DNA of 12,390 nucleotides from Blastocladiella britannica (lineage: Eukaryota > Blastocladiomycota > Blastocladiomycetes > Blastocladiales > Blastocladiaceae), in assembly GCA_025349905.2 (NCBI GenBank), contig MU625075.1, forward strand, positions 1 through 12,390. The letters run 5' to 3'. The notes below the pieces were generated by a model. It did no database searches. It was not told the DNA's origin and worked only from the letters and a program-made list of their open reading frames with translations. The position numbers and the translations under genes are program-made. Shown here in pieces: positions 1-9,659 of this stretch. The first letter of the stretch is position 1, and each line of letters opens with the position of its first letter.

Positions 1-17
1 GGACTTCATTTTAAAAA

Positions 18-3000
18 TCATTGGAGGTCCTGTTCGCGTGCGGCCAGCGCCTGGTGCACGCTCATGTCCATCTTGACCGATACCCGACCCGCCAGCTGCC
101 GCACCTGACGCGCGAGGTCATGGTACATTTCGAGCACCAGCGTCTCCGAGACCGTCGCATTCACCGACGCTGATCCCATGCCCGTCAGCACCCGACGCGG
201 ATCATGCGCGTCAGCCATACTGTTTCCCCCGCTGTTGGTACTGCTGTTACGCACCGCCCGCACCTCGGCACACCCGGCACGCACCACTACGTCCATGACC
301 AGCCGCAATGCCACGGGCACCGCCGGCTGCGCGACCAGCGGCAGCGCGCGGATCCGGTGCAGCGCCGCCACCACCGCGTCCTCGTCGCCGTGGTCCCAGG
401 CCCCACCGGTACCGCCGGTCATCGCATGGTACGTGCTCGTCGCCGCCGCCACTGCGCCGATACGCGGGGGCATCAAGGGAACCAGTGCAGCACCTCCACC
501 ACCGACGCTCATACCGCCGTTCATGTTGCTGCTGCTGCCACTTTCCAGCAACACCCGCCGCAACGCGCCTGCCGCGTCGCCTTCGCCCGCCAGCTGCTTG
601 ATTTCCAGCACGCCGTACAGCGCCTCGGCCGACTCGTAGATACGGTCCAGGTCCGCCAGTGGTCGGGCCAGCCCGGGGGCCGCCGCGGGCGCTTGCTCGC
701 CATCCTTGGCGTACTTGGCGAGCTGGTCGCCCGAAAACTCCACCAGCACGTGCTTGCACAGTTCCAGAACCTTTTTATCGGTCAGTCGGTGCTGCTGTTG
801 CTGTTGCTGTTGGTTGTCGCCGTCATCGTAGTATGCAGCACCTGCTGTACCGCCAATTGTGGTACTGGCCTGCATCGACAGCATCGACGCAGCCGCCATG
901 GCAGGCGCGCCAAGCGACAACATCCCGGCGCCGTGCACGATCACGCGCGACAGCAGCGCAATCACTGATTCCAAGACGCTCGCGGCGTCGCGGGCTTGCG
1001 CGTAGTAGTACAGCGCATCGTCGAGCCGGTCGGCGGCGGCCGCGGTCTCGGCGGCCGGCAACGTCACCACCGCATGGAAGGCGTCGAGCGACTCGAGACC
1101 CAGCATCGCCAGCGCGCGGGCCGGGAGCGCCAACGGGCGAGTCCGTGGGACTGTCGGCAGCCAGTCGGTGCGAAGCCGGTGCAGCGCGTAGTCGCGCCAC
1201 GCGGCAAAGACTGACGGCAGTGACCCGGGGACCGGCTGGGGGTGGTGCATGGCCGACGAGGTGCCAGCCGTAACGGTGGTGCTTCCTCCGCTGTGTGAGT
1301 GCACGCCGTAGTACGCCAGCCGCACCCAGTACTGCAGCGCCGCGTCCGACGACAACTGCGGGCCACCACCCGTCCCATTACTGGTACTGCCGAGGTACTG
1401 TCCGACCAGCACGTGCAGCGGCACGGCCGTGGCCACCTTGGCCGGGTCGACGGCCATGCGCACCACGTCGTCCGGGTTGGTCGGGATCCGCAGCAGCCCG
1501 TACACGTGCAGGGCCAGAGCCACGTGCACCGCGTCGGCCAGGCGACCGTGGCGCGCCAGGTGCGACACGCACGACTCGAACAGGCCTGCGGTCGCCAGCA
1601 CAATCGCGTACTTGAGCGGACTTGGGGCCACAGCTGCCGGTCCGTCCATCATACTGCTACTACCAGCTTGCATGGTCCCGGCCTCAAGGAACGAGCGTCC
1701 ACCAAACCGAGATGCAGTATTGGCAGCAGAAGACAGAGACGAGGTCATGGAAGGCTGGCCGAAATGGGCCTCGAGCGCGCGCACGTCCATCTGGAAGTGC
1801 GACAGCTGGTAGGGACCGTTGGGCGACGCCAGCACCATGCGCACCCATAGCCAGTCCTCAGTGGCCGCCACCACCGCCGGCGGCAGCTTCTTGTCGGCCA
1901 GGTCGCAGCGGCCGAGCAGCTTGATCACCGCCAGCTTGTACGGGTCGACGCCCGGTGGGGAAGCTGCGGCCGAATTGGTGGAGGACATGAACCGCGACGA
2001 CCCGTCATCCATCATGGCATCTGAATGGAAAAACTCTTGGCCCTGCATCCGCTGTTGCTGCTGCTGCTGAGCGACCGCGGCGCCCGCACTGCGCTCCCAG
2101 TCGGCCGCCAGCTCTGACGCGGCCTTGAGCTGCTCATAGTACCCTTGCAAGTTCGAGTGCAGCTCGCCGCCCTCGGGGATATCGTTGTTGGCCCACTGCT
2201 CGACGTACTTGTACACGTAACGGTCGTTCTCGTGCAATGCGGCCGCGACGGCGCCGTGGGCCAGAAACTCGTACGCGTCGGCGGCTTTGCCTGCGCGCAT
2301 CAGGTAGTACACGACCGCCCACAGCGGCACTTCGCCACGGGCCTCGACCGGCGCCATCTCCGCGTACGGCACGTCAAAGTACCCCGCCTTCAAGTGCCGG
2401 ATGCGCACAAACCCAATCACGCGGCGTACGGGGCTGGGGTCCCCACCGGCCAGCGCCAGCGCCGGGTGCCGCTTCACCGAGTCCTCGACGAAGTCGTAGA
2501 ACGTCGACTCCAGGTGCGACCGGGTGCGGGCCACCACGTCGGTCAGGACCTTGGCCGACCGCGCAACAATGTCGGGCGCGCCGGCACTGGCGTTCTCGGT
2601 CGATGCACCCTCTAGCGCGTAGTCGGCGTACGCGCGCGGCAATGCCGAGCCCGAGTTGGCCGCCGCTGCCAATACGTCCCACAGCGCGCCGAGATCGCTC
2701 TGTTGGTACTGTCCTGAGGATGCAGACGCAGCCGAGGCGCCGGTGGCCGTGCGCATTTCGCCAAACACGTCGATCCGGCCCGTGGCAGTGTTGATGCGGG
2801 TGACGGCCTGTAGATACCCAAGGGTCTTGGCGTCCAGTGGCTCGCTACCGCTACCGCTGCCAGTGGCCATGGTACGGCCGCTACTGTCACCGTAAAAGGA
2901 CGAAGACGCGTCCGTGGGCCGTCTCGACGACAAGGGAGTGCTGGTACCCGAGTTAACAGCACCCAAGTTGAGGGACGGGAACAGCATGCGCTTGGTCTGC

Positions 3001-3529
3001 TCCCAGTCGATCCCGCGGGCCGTCTCGGCAACCGCGGCCGCATCGTGCAGCGCCGCGTGGTGCGTGGCCTCGAGGCGGGTCAGGACCAGCGTGTCGTGGG
3101 CATTGGCGAGGAAGGCGCCGACGTCCACATTGTCGGGCGCGGCCAACGGCGCGAGCGTGCGGGTGGTGTCGATGCGCTCGAGCTGCCGCTGCACCTGGTT
3201 GGCATCGTACCCCGACTGGGCCAGGAATGATTGACTGTTCCATTTATTCGGTTAGTATATTTTTGATAGGCAATGTATAAAGGACATACGTACGTGGACT
3301 GCAAAAGAGACGCGGCGTGCGGGCCAGTGGTGCGCAGGGCCAGCTCGCGGGCCGAGCGCTGGTTGAGCAGCTGCGTGCGCTGGGCGACCAGGTCGAGCGG
3401 ACGCACGAGGTAGTCCTTGGCCGATCCGGCGGGAGCAATCGATGACTCGAGCTGGCGCGAATGCAGCAGCAGTTGGTCGAGGGTGGGTGCCTGAGCAGGT
3501 ACTGGTGCTTGTTGTGATTGTGCTTCCAT
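18..3529 (-). CDS. NIC96: Nucleoporin NIC96/NUP93 family (2 exons)
   Basis: Scaffold nucleoporin of the nuclear pore inner ring; in this family it links the Nsp1/Nup62 trimer to the Nup188/Nup192 scaffold. Exon 1 is 3294-3529, the intron 3235-3293 (59 bp, donor GTACGT, branch TACTAAC read on the minus strand at 3257-3251, acceptor AACAG), exon 2 is 18-3234; together 1150 aa, stop TGA. The ATG at 3529 is the first in frame; upstream there is only a GTG. Splicing joins LLQST to QSFLAQSGYDANQ, the typical N-terminal helical region of Nup93. Further family landmarks are DWEQTKRMLF (about residue 155), WLWVRMVLAS (about 547) and the VHVALALHVYGLLR helical block. The protein is longer than the usual 820-840 aa because of low-complexity inserts rich in Ser, Gly and Ala, with two Gln runs (about residues 465 and 885). 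It is divergent from the next gene, 133 bp apart. Family assignment is confident; the symbol follows yeast. Confidence 0.9.
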
Positions 3530-3662
3530 GATTAATTGGTAACGCTCACTCACGTGTAGGCACTGAATCTGTCAAAGAGAAGGCGAAGAAGCGCCGCAAA
3601 ATGAACGGCAATGCCCTTTGCAAAGGCAGCGCAAGGCCAGTAGCAAACAAGGGAAACCAAGG
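3530..3662. promoter_or_regulatory. Divergent promoter between NIC96 and the orphan gene
   Basis: This 133 bp gap separates two divergent start codons and must contain the 5' leaders of both genes. It holds a CACGTG palindrome at 3551-3556, the core bound by bHLH factors of the Cbf1/USF type. No clear TATA box is visible. Whether the palindrome is used is inference. Confidence 0.35.
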
Positions 3663-5075
3663 ATGCAACCGTCAACAACAACGACGACCAGGTCCAGCTC
3701 CAGCTCAAGCTCCAGCCGCGGTCGCAGTGGCAGCGATGGCGACGGAGGGGTGCTCAGCCTCTCCGACACTGCATCCACCTTGGGCGCCGACTCGCTTGAC
3801 TCGGAGGAGGACGCCCTGTACATATCTTCCACAACAATGGCGGCCCATCTCCATTCATCCAAGTCCGTCCCGCGCCGTCCGGATCCGCTCCCTCTTGCCC
3901 AGAATCACAATCATCTCAATCAGGGCCACAAGGACGAGGAAGAGGACCACCACCACCATCAACTTGTCCATTACAACGCTCACCCGTCTTCTTCATCGCC
4001 GCCACGCCACATGCGCTCGCCGGGTGCCTCTTCGTCGGCCTCGTCGTACGATCCAGTCTCGCCCTTTTCCTGGACCGACCGCGAGCACGACCATGACGAC
4101 GACGACGAGGACCAAGAGCATGAAGACCAAGCACAAATGGCCGAATCCATGCGCGATTTCTCGCCCTTACCGTCGCCCGTGCTGTCGCCTCCGAGTCCGA
4201 CCGCATTCCGGACCGTGCATCGTTTGTCTTCTTCGGCGCAAGCTCCTGTTGTGACCGACTGTGCCTCGTTCTTGCAGGAGGAGGTTCTGCCCGAATCATC
4301 GTCCCTCCTGACCTGGGGCCTGACTCGCGTGGTGTCCATGGTGGCCGATGCGCTCGGTGCTGGCGACTCGGTGGTGGCGGCCGCGTCCTCGTCCTCCCCG
4401 CTGATATACCACCACAATCAGTACCACCACCAGCATTCCCTTGACATGAGCATCGGCAATGCAGACGTGGCGACATCCAGCTACCGCGAGGATAACGACG
4501 ACGACGACGGCGCATTCCCCGGTCTGGCGTTGGGTACTACGTTGCAACGGTCGCGGTCTAGCCATTCGATTTCAGCCAAGCCAGCCGAGTTTTTCGTTGC
4601 GCGGGCTGCCACGCGGCCGTTACCGCTGAAACCGATGTCATCGTCGTCAACATCGTCTCCGGTGACCGCAACTGCGACGGCACTGGACGCGTCGCCTCCG
4701 TTCCGTCCCAGCTCGCCACCCCATGGAGGAGGCTTCCTCACGTCGCTCCTGGCGCCGCTGTCGTCGCGGTGGGATGCGTGGCTGACCTCCACGGAAGATG
4801 ACGACGACAACCATTTCAGTCAGCTGTCGCAGCAGTCCAGCCGCGCATCGAGCCCGGGCCTGATGCAGTCGTCCATGGAAGACGACACCAATGCGGGGGC
4901 GGCGGCCATGCACGCGGCGTTTGGCGATCTGTCGGGCGGGTTCCAGCTCGACCGCGCCGATTCCATGGACACGTTAGGAGTGCGGTTGTTTACGCGCGTA
5001 CCTACTTCGTCCTCTCCTACTACGTCGCCGATGCCAGGCGTGGTGGACCGTGCGCTGATGTTGTCGGCATTCTGA
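3663..5075 (+). CDS. Orphan low-complexity Ser/Asp/His-rich protein
   Basis: I do not recognise this 470 aa product. The frame is open from 3567, but the first in-frame ATG is 3663 (context AAGGATG); an ATG at 3601 lies in another frame. The protein is largely disordered by composition: a poly-Ser run near the N-terminus, a His/Asp/Glu-rich block around residues 75-150, and many Ser-Pro pairs that could be phosphorylation sites. Two stretches look more ordered: about residues 198-230 (DCASFLQEEVLPE, then a helix-like TWGLTRVVSMVADAL) and about 357-375 (FLTSLLAPLSSRWDAWL). There is no signal peptide or transmembrane helix. GC-rich codon use like that of its neighbours and a long uninterrupted frame in a compact region argue that it is a real single-exon gene. 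It is divergent from NIC96 and convergent with CKS1, with about 150 bp of AT-rich sequence between the stops. Confidence 0.7.
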   Translation: MQPSTTTTTRSSSSSSSSRGRSGSDGDGGVLSLSDTASTLGADSLDSEEDALYISSTTMAAHLHSSKSVPRRPDPLPLAQNHNHLNQGHKDEEEDHHHHQLVHYNAHPSSSSPPRHMRSPGASSSASSYDPVSPFSWTDREHDHDDDDEDQEHEDQAQMAESMRDFSPLPSPVLSPPSPTAFRTVHRLSSSAQAPVVTDCASFLQEEVLPESSSLLTWGLTRVVSMVADALGAGDSVVAAASSSSPLIYHHNQYHHQHSLDMSIGNADVATSSYREDNDDDDGAFPGLALGTTLQRSRSSHSISAKPAEFFVARAATRPLPLKPMSSSSTSSPVTATATALDASPPFRPSSPPHGGGFLTSLLAPLSSRWDAWLTSTEDDDDNHFSQLSQQSSRASSPGLMQSSMEDDTNAGAAAMHAAFGDLSGGFQLDRADSMDTLGVRLFTRVPTSSSPTTSPMPGVVDRALMLSAF

Positions 5076-5228
5076 ATATGAAGATGAACAGCACAAGAAG
5101 ACAGAAACAAAATATAAAAATATAATGGCTGCATTCAAAATAATATATATGCTATGAGTATATCCATGCGCGCATATATGCAAATACAAAATCGTACATT
5201 GAATTGTTAAAAAAAAAACAAAGCATGC

Positions 5229-5630
5229 TCAAATCTGACGCGAAATCCGGTGCTGGGCCTCCAAGTACTTTGCATTGTCCTCGGGCTTGCCATTCGGGTA
5301 CTTGACCTGGTAGTCGCGCTCGCGGCGGAACAGCAGCACGTGCGGCTCGGGCTTGTGAATGAGGTAGTGCTCCCAACCCAGCGACTGCTGGACACCCAGC
5401 TCGCGCCACTCGGTCTCGGTCATGAGCCGGTCGGTGGGGACGTATTTCACCAGCTCCCTCGGAATCGTCACGTGCCGGTACTCCCAGGCGTCGTCCTGGT
5501 ACCGGGTCGAGTAGGTGATCTTGTCGCGGTAAATGTCGGCGTCGCGCCGCTTCTTGGCGTCGTACTCGGCGCGCTGCTGCGGGGGCATGGCGTCGGCGTC
5601 GTGGTACGAGGGTGGGTCCGAGTACATCAT
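5229..5630 (-). CDS. CKS1: Cyclin-dependent kinase regulatory subunit CKS1/Suc1
   Basis: Small adaptor that binds CDK and docks the complex to phosphorylated substrates and the anaphase-promoting complex. The predicted product is 133 aa in a single exon. The CKS fold spans about residues 37-107, with [17 protein letters not shown] at its start, then [19 protein letters not shown] and the hinge HKPEPH (92-97) followed by VLLFRR; these are the conserved anion-pocket and beta-hinge segments. The N-terminal extension of about 35 residues and the charged C-terminal tail vary in the family. Translation probably starts at 5630; a second ATG follows at once (5627). The frame is open further upstream to 5759 but has no ATG there, so that stretch is taken as leader. 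It is divergent from the potassium transporter gene at 5811. Confidence 0.95.
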   Translation of the reverse strand: MMYSDPPSYHDADAMPPQQRAEYDAKKRRDADIYRDKITYSTRYQDDAWEYRHVTIPRELVKYVPTDRLMTETEWRELGVQQSLGWEHYLIHKPEPHVLLFRRERDYQVKYPNGKPEDNAKYLEAQHRISRQI

Positions 5631-5634
5631 TTTC

Positions 5635-5810
5635 GTTAGAAGTTTTTTTTTAACAGCCGAGAGTTGCAAGTCAAGTTTTTCCTCTTGTTTTTTTTTTTTG
5701 GCCGCAAAGAGGTCGCCGCTTGATTTTTGTTCATCTCTCTCTCCTTCGCAATTAACCAAAAACAGACAACCAATAATACAACAACCGGCGACAAATACAT
5801 AATAATATAA
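5635..5810. promoter_or_regulatory. Divergent promoter between CKS1 and the KCH transporter
   Basis: About 175 bp of AT-rich sequence separates the two divergent starts. It contains T runs at about 5643-5652 and 5689-5699, a CT-rich stretch near 5735-5748 and an A/T-rich leader (AATAATATAA) directly before the ATG at 5811. No specific factor site is recognised. Confidence 0.35.
5636..5734 (-). other. Possible upstream ORF in the CKS1 leader
   Basis: A 32-codon reading frame starts with ATG at 5734 and ends with TAA at 5638-5636, only five bases (CGAAA) before the CKS1 start codon. The peptide is rich in Lys and Asn. It can act as a uORF only if CKS1 transcription begins upstream of 5734, which the sequence does not show. 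Confidence 0.3.
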
Positions 5811-7562
5811 ATGGGCTGCCTATTCTCCACCGCCAAGTGGAAACGCGAGGAGGTGCCCGACCACAAATTCGATTTCGTCGACCTGGACGAGTTTGCGTCC
5901 GACAGCTGCACCGACCGCGTCGGGTACTCGACGGTGTACATGCTCACGTTCCGGGCGGTCCTCATGTACATGTCCGATATCTCCACCGCGGTGCTCATTG
6001 GCGCCTTCGAGACCTGGTCGGTCGCCGGCAACGACCCGAACTCGGTGAAGAATAACCTGGACAACACCGAGGCATTCCGCAGCTTCACAAAGACCGTGGG
6101 CAAAGTGGACATGACCAAGGCGTTCACGTACCTGCGCTGGATCTATGTGGCGTCGATTCTCATTTCGTTTGCGCTGCTGGCCCTCGATGCACGCAAGTCG
6201 CAGCGGATTATTCGGTCCCGGGACATTTCGTTTGCGTTCACGGACGTCATTTCGTACCGGTGTGTATTGAGTTGGCTATTTCGTTATGTCTGCGCCCACG
6301 CCTTGTTCTTGGCTTTTCATTTTTATTTCATGAACACCATCATTCATTCAGGACTACCATGTATTTAGATACTACTGTATCCGCTCCTTCAAGTACTGGT
6401 GCTTTTTCAAGGAAATCCGGAAGCACCACAGCTTTAGCGACCAGGTCGCGCTCTTTGTGTTCTTCCGACTCAAGGGTATTTCTTGTCGTTTTCATTTTTA
6501 ACAGATCAAATCCTGACAGAATAAAATCCACGATTAGGGTGGACCCGACTCTTGTTTGCCGAAACCCCGCGTCACACCATCAACTTGCTGTTCTTGTCGT
6601 ACCAGTTCTGGGTCACGGGCCTCGACCCGGTCTCGCGCAATTGGACCATGAAGCGCGCGTTCGACACTCAGTTTCGGCCCAAGGATAGCAACGGCAACTT
6701 GGCCGCCAACGTCGGGTCGCAGTTCAGTGTGGTGGTGATGGCGTTTGTCGCCGGCATGTACCTCATCAACCTGTTCTCAACGGTCGTGGCCGCCATCATT
6801 TACGTGCCGCTGCTGTGCCGGATGCGCGGCAACTTGAAGGAGTACGTGTGCCATCTAATTGACAAGCGCATTGGCGAGCTGATGCGCCGCAAAGCCGCCA
6901 AGCGGATTCACAAGCAGAACTTGGAGGTGGCCATGTTTGGCATCACCAAGGAGGCGGCATTGCGCGGCGGGCCCGCGGCTAAGCTGCCGGTGATTGGCGG
7001 CGACGACGACGTTACCTCTGCGTACGGCAGCGTCGCTCCATCCGCCTACGGCGCTGCTTCATCGCCGGGCCTGTACGCCACCAAGCCCGCGCTCTCGCCC
7101 GGGTACCCGTCGCATCACCCACAGTACGGCGGCCAGGGCTCGTCCCAGCAGCGCGCACCGAGCTACTCGTCCGCGCCGCCCTCGCCCAACTACTACCCGA
7201 CCGCCAGTACTGCTGCTACCCCCGCGGCCTACTCTGGCCGCGGACCTGCGCCTCGGGTGGGCGGTAATGGTGGAGCACCCGTGCCGCCGTTTGCTGCCGA
7301 CGAGTATCGCCGCGGGCCGGCGGGCGCGTCCGGCTTGCGCCAGCCCTTGTCCCCGTCGTCGGCTGCGCCCTCGTCGTCCGGCCGGTACGCTCCCTCTTCC
7401 CGGCCGCAGTCGCCCATGTACAGCAATGGCGGTCAGTACGGCGAGCAGCAGCAGCAGCAGTTTGGCCAGCAACAACAGCAGTACGGTCAGCAGCAGCAGC
7501 AGCAGGGCCAGTATGGGTCGGGTCGGCAGCAGGCCCAAGGTCGCTACGGCAGCGGCTATTAG
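5811..7562 (+). CDS. KCH1-like fungal low-affinity potassium transporter (3 exons)
   Basis: Member of the fungal KCH family (yeast Kch1/Prm6), plasma-membrane proteins for low-affinity K+ influx linked to calcium-channel activation. Exons are 5811-6263, 6352-6475 and 6538-7562, giving 533 aa. Intron 1 (88 bp) has donor GTATTG; intron 2 (62 bp) has donor GTATTT, a CTGAC branch motif at 6513-6517 and acceptor TTAG. Splicing gives [21 protein letters not shown], which aligns with the FFQLK...TDTPR segment of Kch1. Hydrophobic segments lie at about residues 41-66, 104-127, 208-221 and 255-286. The family core ends near residue 320; the rest is a Ser/Pro/Tyr-rich cytosolic tail ending in Gln runs separated by FG/YG (about 494-522). 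The N-terminus MGCLFS fits a myristoylation plus palmitoylation signal. Family is confident; substrate is inferred from yeast relatives. Confidence 0.85.
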
Positions 7563-7735
7563 ATTTCATTCATTTTTTGTGCAAAAAAAAAATATATTCT
7601 GCGATCGACGCTGCCCGAGGGTGACTCAACTGAGAAAATGACGTGGTTTTGGGCCGTATTAAAGTACAAAAGAAGTGGTAGGTCGTCGTCCTGACCTTGG
7701 CTATTCCATATATTTTGCAGAATAACTCAAAAAAA

Positions 7736-9312
7736 ATGAAGGTACGGCCATCTCCGCGTCAGTAATACCAGCAATCAAGATACTAACAAAAATAGCAATA
7801 GATCGCAGCAATTGGATGCGGCCACGGCCAACTGGACGACATTTACGCAGCAGTGCAAACGTCCGAGCGCGCGTCGGGGCAAACCGTCGACGCGGTGGTG
7901 ATCTGCGGCGACTTTGAGGCTCTGCGCAATTCCTGTGATCTCGAGCACATGGCTGTCCCTCCCAAATACCGGCACATGGGCGATTTCTACAAGTACTACT
8001 CGGAGCAAAAGACCGCGCCGTACCTGACGATCGTGATTGGCGGGAACCACGAGTCCTCCGCGTATATGTGGGAACTGTACCATGGCGGGTGGCTGGCACC
8101 CAATATTTACTTTCTCGGGTACGCTGGCGCGATCAGACTGGGTACCCTGCGGATCGCGGGTATGAGTGGGATCTGGAACGAGAAGCACTATCGTCTTGGT
8201 TCGTGGATCCATTTTTATGGAATGCGGACTCCACTTTACTAACCACCCCCATTTCAACAACAGGCCACTACGAGAATGCGCCGTATAACGCAGACTCGCT
8301 CCGATCGGCCTACCACACGCGATTGCATGAGGCAATCCAGATGACTTTGGTTCGTAGTATTCTTTTTTCTGTGGGTGTGCCTTAGATCGTCTCATGAAGA
8401 AACTGAACAGCTCCCAGAACCCGTCGACCTGTTTATCTCGCACGACTGGCCTCGGCACATTATGCATTACGGCGATTCCCAGGCCCTGCTCCGAATCAAG
8501 CCTTTTTTCGAGAAAGATGTACGCATCACCTTCTTGGAATGAGAGAAAACAAGTACTCATTGAAAAAGCAACAGTTTCTGAACGGCCAGCTCGGATCGCC
8601 CGTATACGAGCACCTACTACACCACCTACGCCCAACGCGCTGGCTCGCAGGCCACATGCACGTGCGGTTCACCGCGACCGTGACCCACCCAACCCCGCGC
8701 GCGCCGCTTCCGGACGTGGAGCAGTTCCGACATGTACTGCCAGCACCCGGCTCGACTTTACCGCACCCGGGCTCGTCGGCGGCCGCCCGTGTCGCTGCTG
8801 CCGCCGCCGCCATCGCCGCACTGCCACCCCTCGACCACTCGCCCACCACCACCGAGTTCACGGCCATTGATAAGTGCGTGCACAACCGGCAGTTCCTTGA
8901 GATCGTCGACATTCCCGGGCACTCCACGGGCCCGCTGTACTACGACCTCGAGTGGCTGGCCATCGTCAAGGCCACGCACCAAGACATGTCTACCGCGCGG
9001 CACCCACCGCACTCGCCCATCGCGTGGCGCAAACTGCGCGACCGCGTTGCTACTGCGCGCGCGGCGCTGGTGGCGGACCGGTTTGCCGGTGGGACCAATG
9101 ACCCGGGGCTGGCGATTCCGCACAACTTTGAGCGGACCGCGCTCGTGTACCGGTCCGACTTGACCCCCGCGGCAGTGCGCGCGGGTTCTGGTGTCGTGTA
9201 TCGTAACCCACAGACGGCGGCATTTGCGGGTATGCTGGCGGTGCCGGTGGTGAATGACCGCGGCATGGCGCCGGTGCAGGACGACGGGTCGTACTCGTGG
9301 CAGGCGCTGTAA
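7736..9312 (+). CDS. DBR1: RNA lariat debranching enzyme DBR1 (5 exons)
   Basis: Metallophosphoesterase that cuts the 2'-5' bond of excised intron lariats in the nucleus. Exons are 7736-7741 (only Met-Lys), 7802-8198, 8264-8349, 8411-8518 and 8575-9312; sum 1335 nt, 444 aa. Introns are 60, 65, 61 and 56 bp; introns 1 and 2 have perfect TACTAAC at 7781-7787 and 8237-8243. Active-site motifs are all present: GCGHG (Cys8, His10), CGDF (Asp39), GGNHE (Asn84, His85), SHDWP (His174), GHMHV (His226, His228), at the positions I recall for human DBR1. The acceptor of intron 3 is set at 8410 because this restores frame and matches human spacing between YHTR and SHDWP; the nearer TAG at about 8393 would give a stop. 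The C-terminal DBR1 domain (NRQFLEIVDI, YYDLEWLAIVKAT) follows. The final tail is variable. The start follows KCH by 173 bp. Confidence 0.93.
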
Positions 9313-9337
9313 TGTAAATATTTTTTGTGAGACCCTT

Positions 9338-9659
9338 TTACAATCCAGCGCATATCGTCATAAAAGCTGCAAACAGCAGAACAAGCCAGATCGGCGAGTT
9401 TTAACTTGAGTTCGCAGTTCAGAGTTGTGTTTCCCGTTGAACCGTCCCCCTGCTGTTTGAGTGGTGGCTGAACTCCGTCGTGGAAATTCGAGGTGTTCGT
9501 CGGCGTTGTCTCCATGTCGTACTGGACGGCGGCGGCGGCCGAGGCGTCCGCGTTCATGGGCAAGGCCGTCAGTCGACGCATGGCTGTCGTTGTCGTCGCC
9601 AGCGGCGTCTTGACCGTGGTCGACAGCATGCGGACGGCGGTGGCATATGGGCGGGCCAT
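9338..9659 (-). CDS. Hypothetical protein with possible mitochondrial presequence; 3' end uncertain
   Basis: From the ATG at 9659 the frame reads MARPYATAVRMLSTTVK and continues rich in Arg, Thr, Ser and Ala with almost no acidic residues for about 35 residues, which is typical of a mitochondrial targeting peptide. The next portion (AAAAVQYDMETTPTNTSNF) is GC-rich like other exons. I do not recognise the family. Unspliced, the frame stays open to 8940, which would run antisense through the last DBR1 exon; such frames often arise by chance in GC-rich antisense. A possible intron 9367-9442 (GTTCAA...TTTGCAG) would give a stop at 9340-9338, but its branch site is weak. I give that shorter extent. 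It is convergent with DBR1. The alternative is that no gene exists here. Confidence 0.3.

Noticed and set aside
3601..4254. Plus-strand frame from ATG 3601, 217 codons
   Set aside because: It lies in another frame of the orphan gene, is Arg/Thr/Pro-rich in the manner of a shifted GC-rich frame, and ends early while the 3663 frame runs on for 470 codons.
5209..5219. A-rich tract as a retroposed poly-A tail
   Set aside because: It lies in the short AT-rich gap between two convergent gene ends, with no flanking duplication or retrogene; ordinary 3' flanking sequence explains it.
6260..6688. Plus-strand frame of 142 codons across KCH introns
   Set aside because: It reads through both KCH introns in the wrong frame; the spliced frame gives the conserved KCH segment.
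8390..8395. TTAG as acceptor of DBR1 intron 3
   Set aside because: Joined to exon 3 in phase 0 it reads into a TGA within four codons. The acceptor at 8410 keeps the frame and gives human-like spacing to SHDWP.
7775..8635. Long minus-strand frame of 286 codons across DBR1
   Set aside because: It reads antisense through DBR1 exons and introns, starts from a non-ATG codon and has no family motif.
8940..9337. Minus-strand frame that continues the putative mitochondrial protein through the last DBR1 exon
   Set aside because: It is antisense to a confidently assigned DBR1 exon, and GC-rich antisense frames stay open by chance. No motif is visible in this part.
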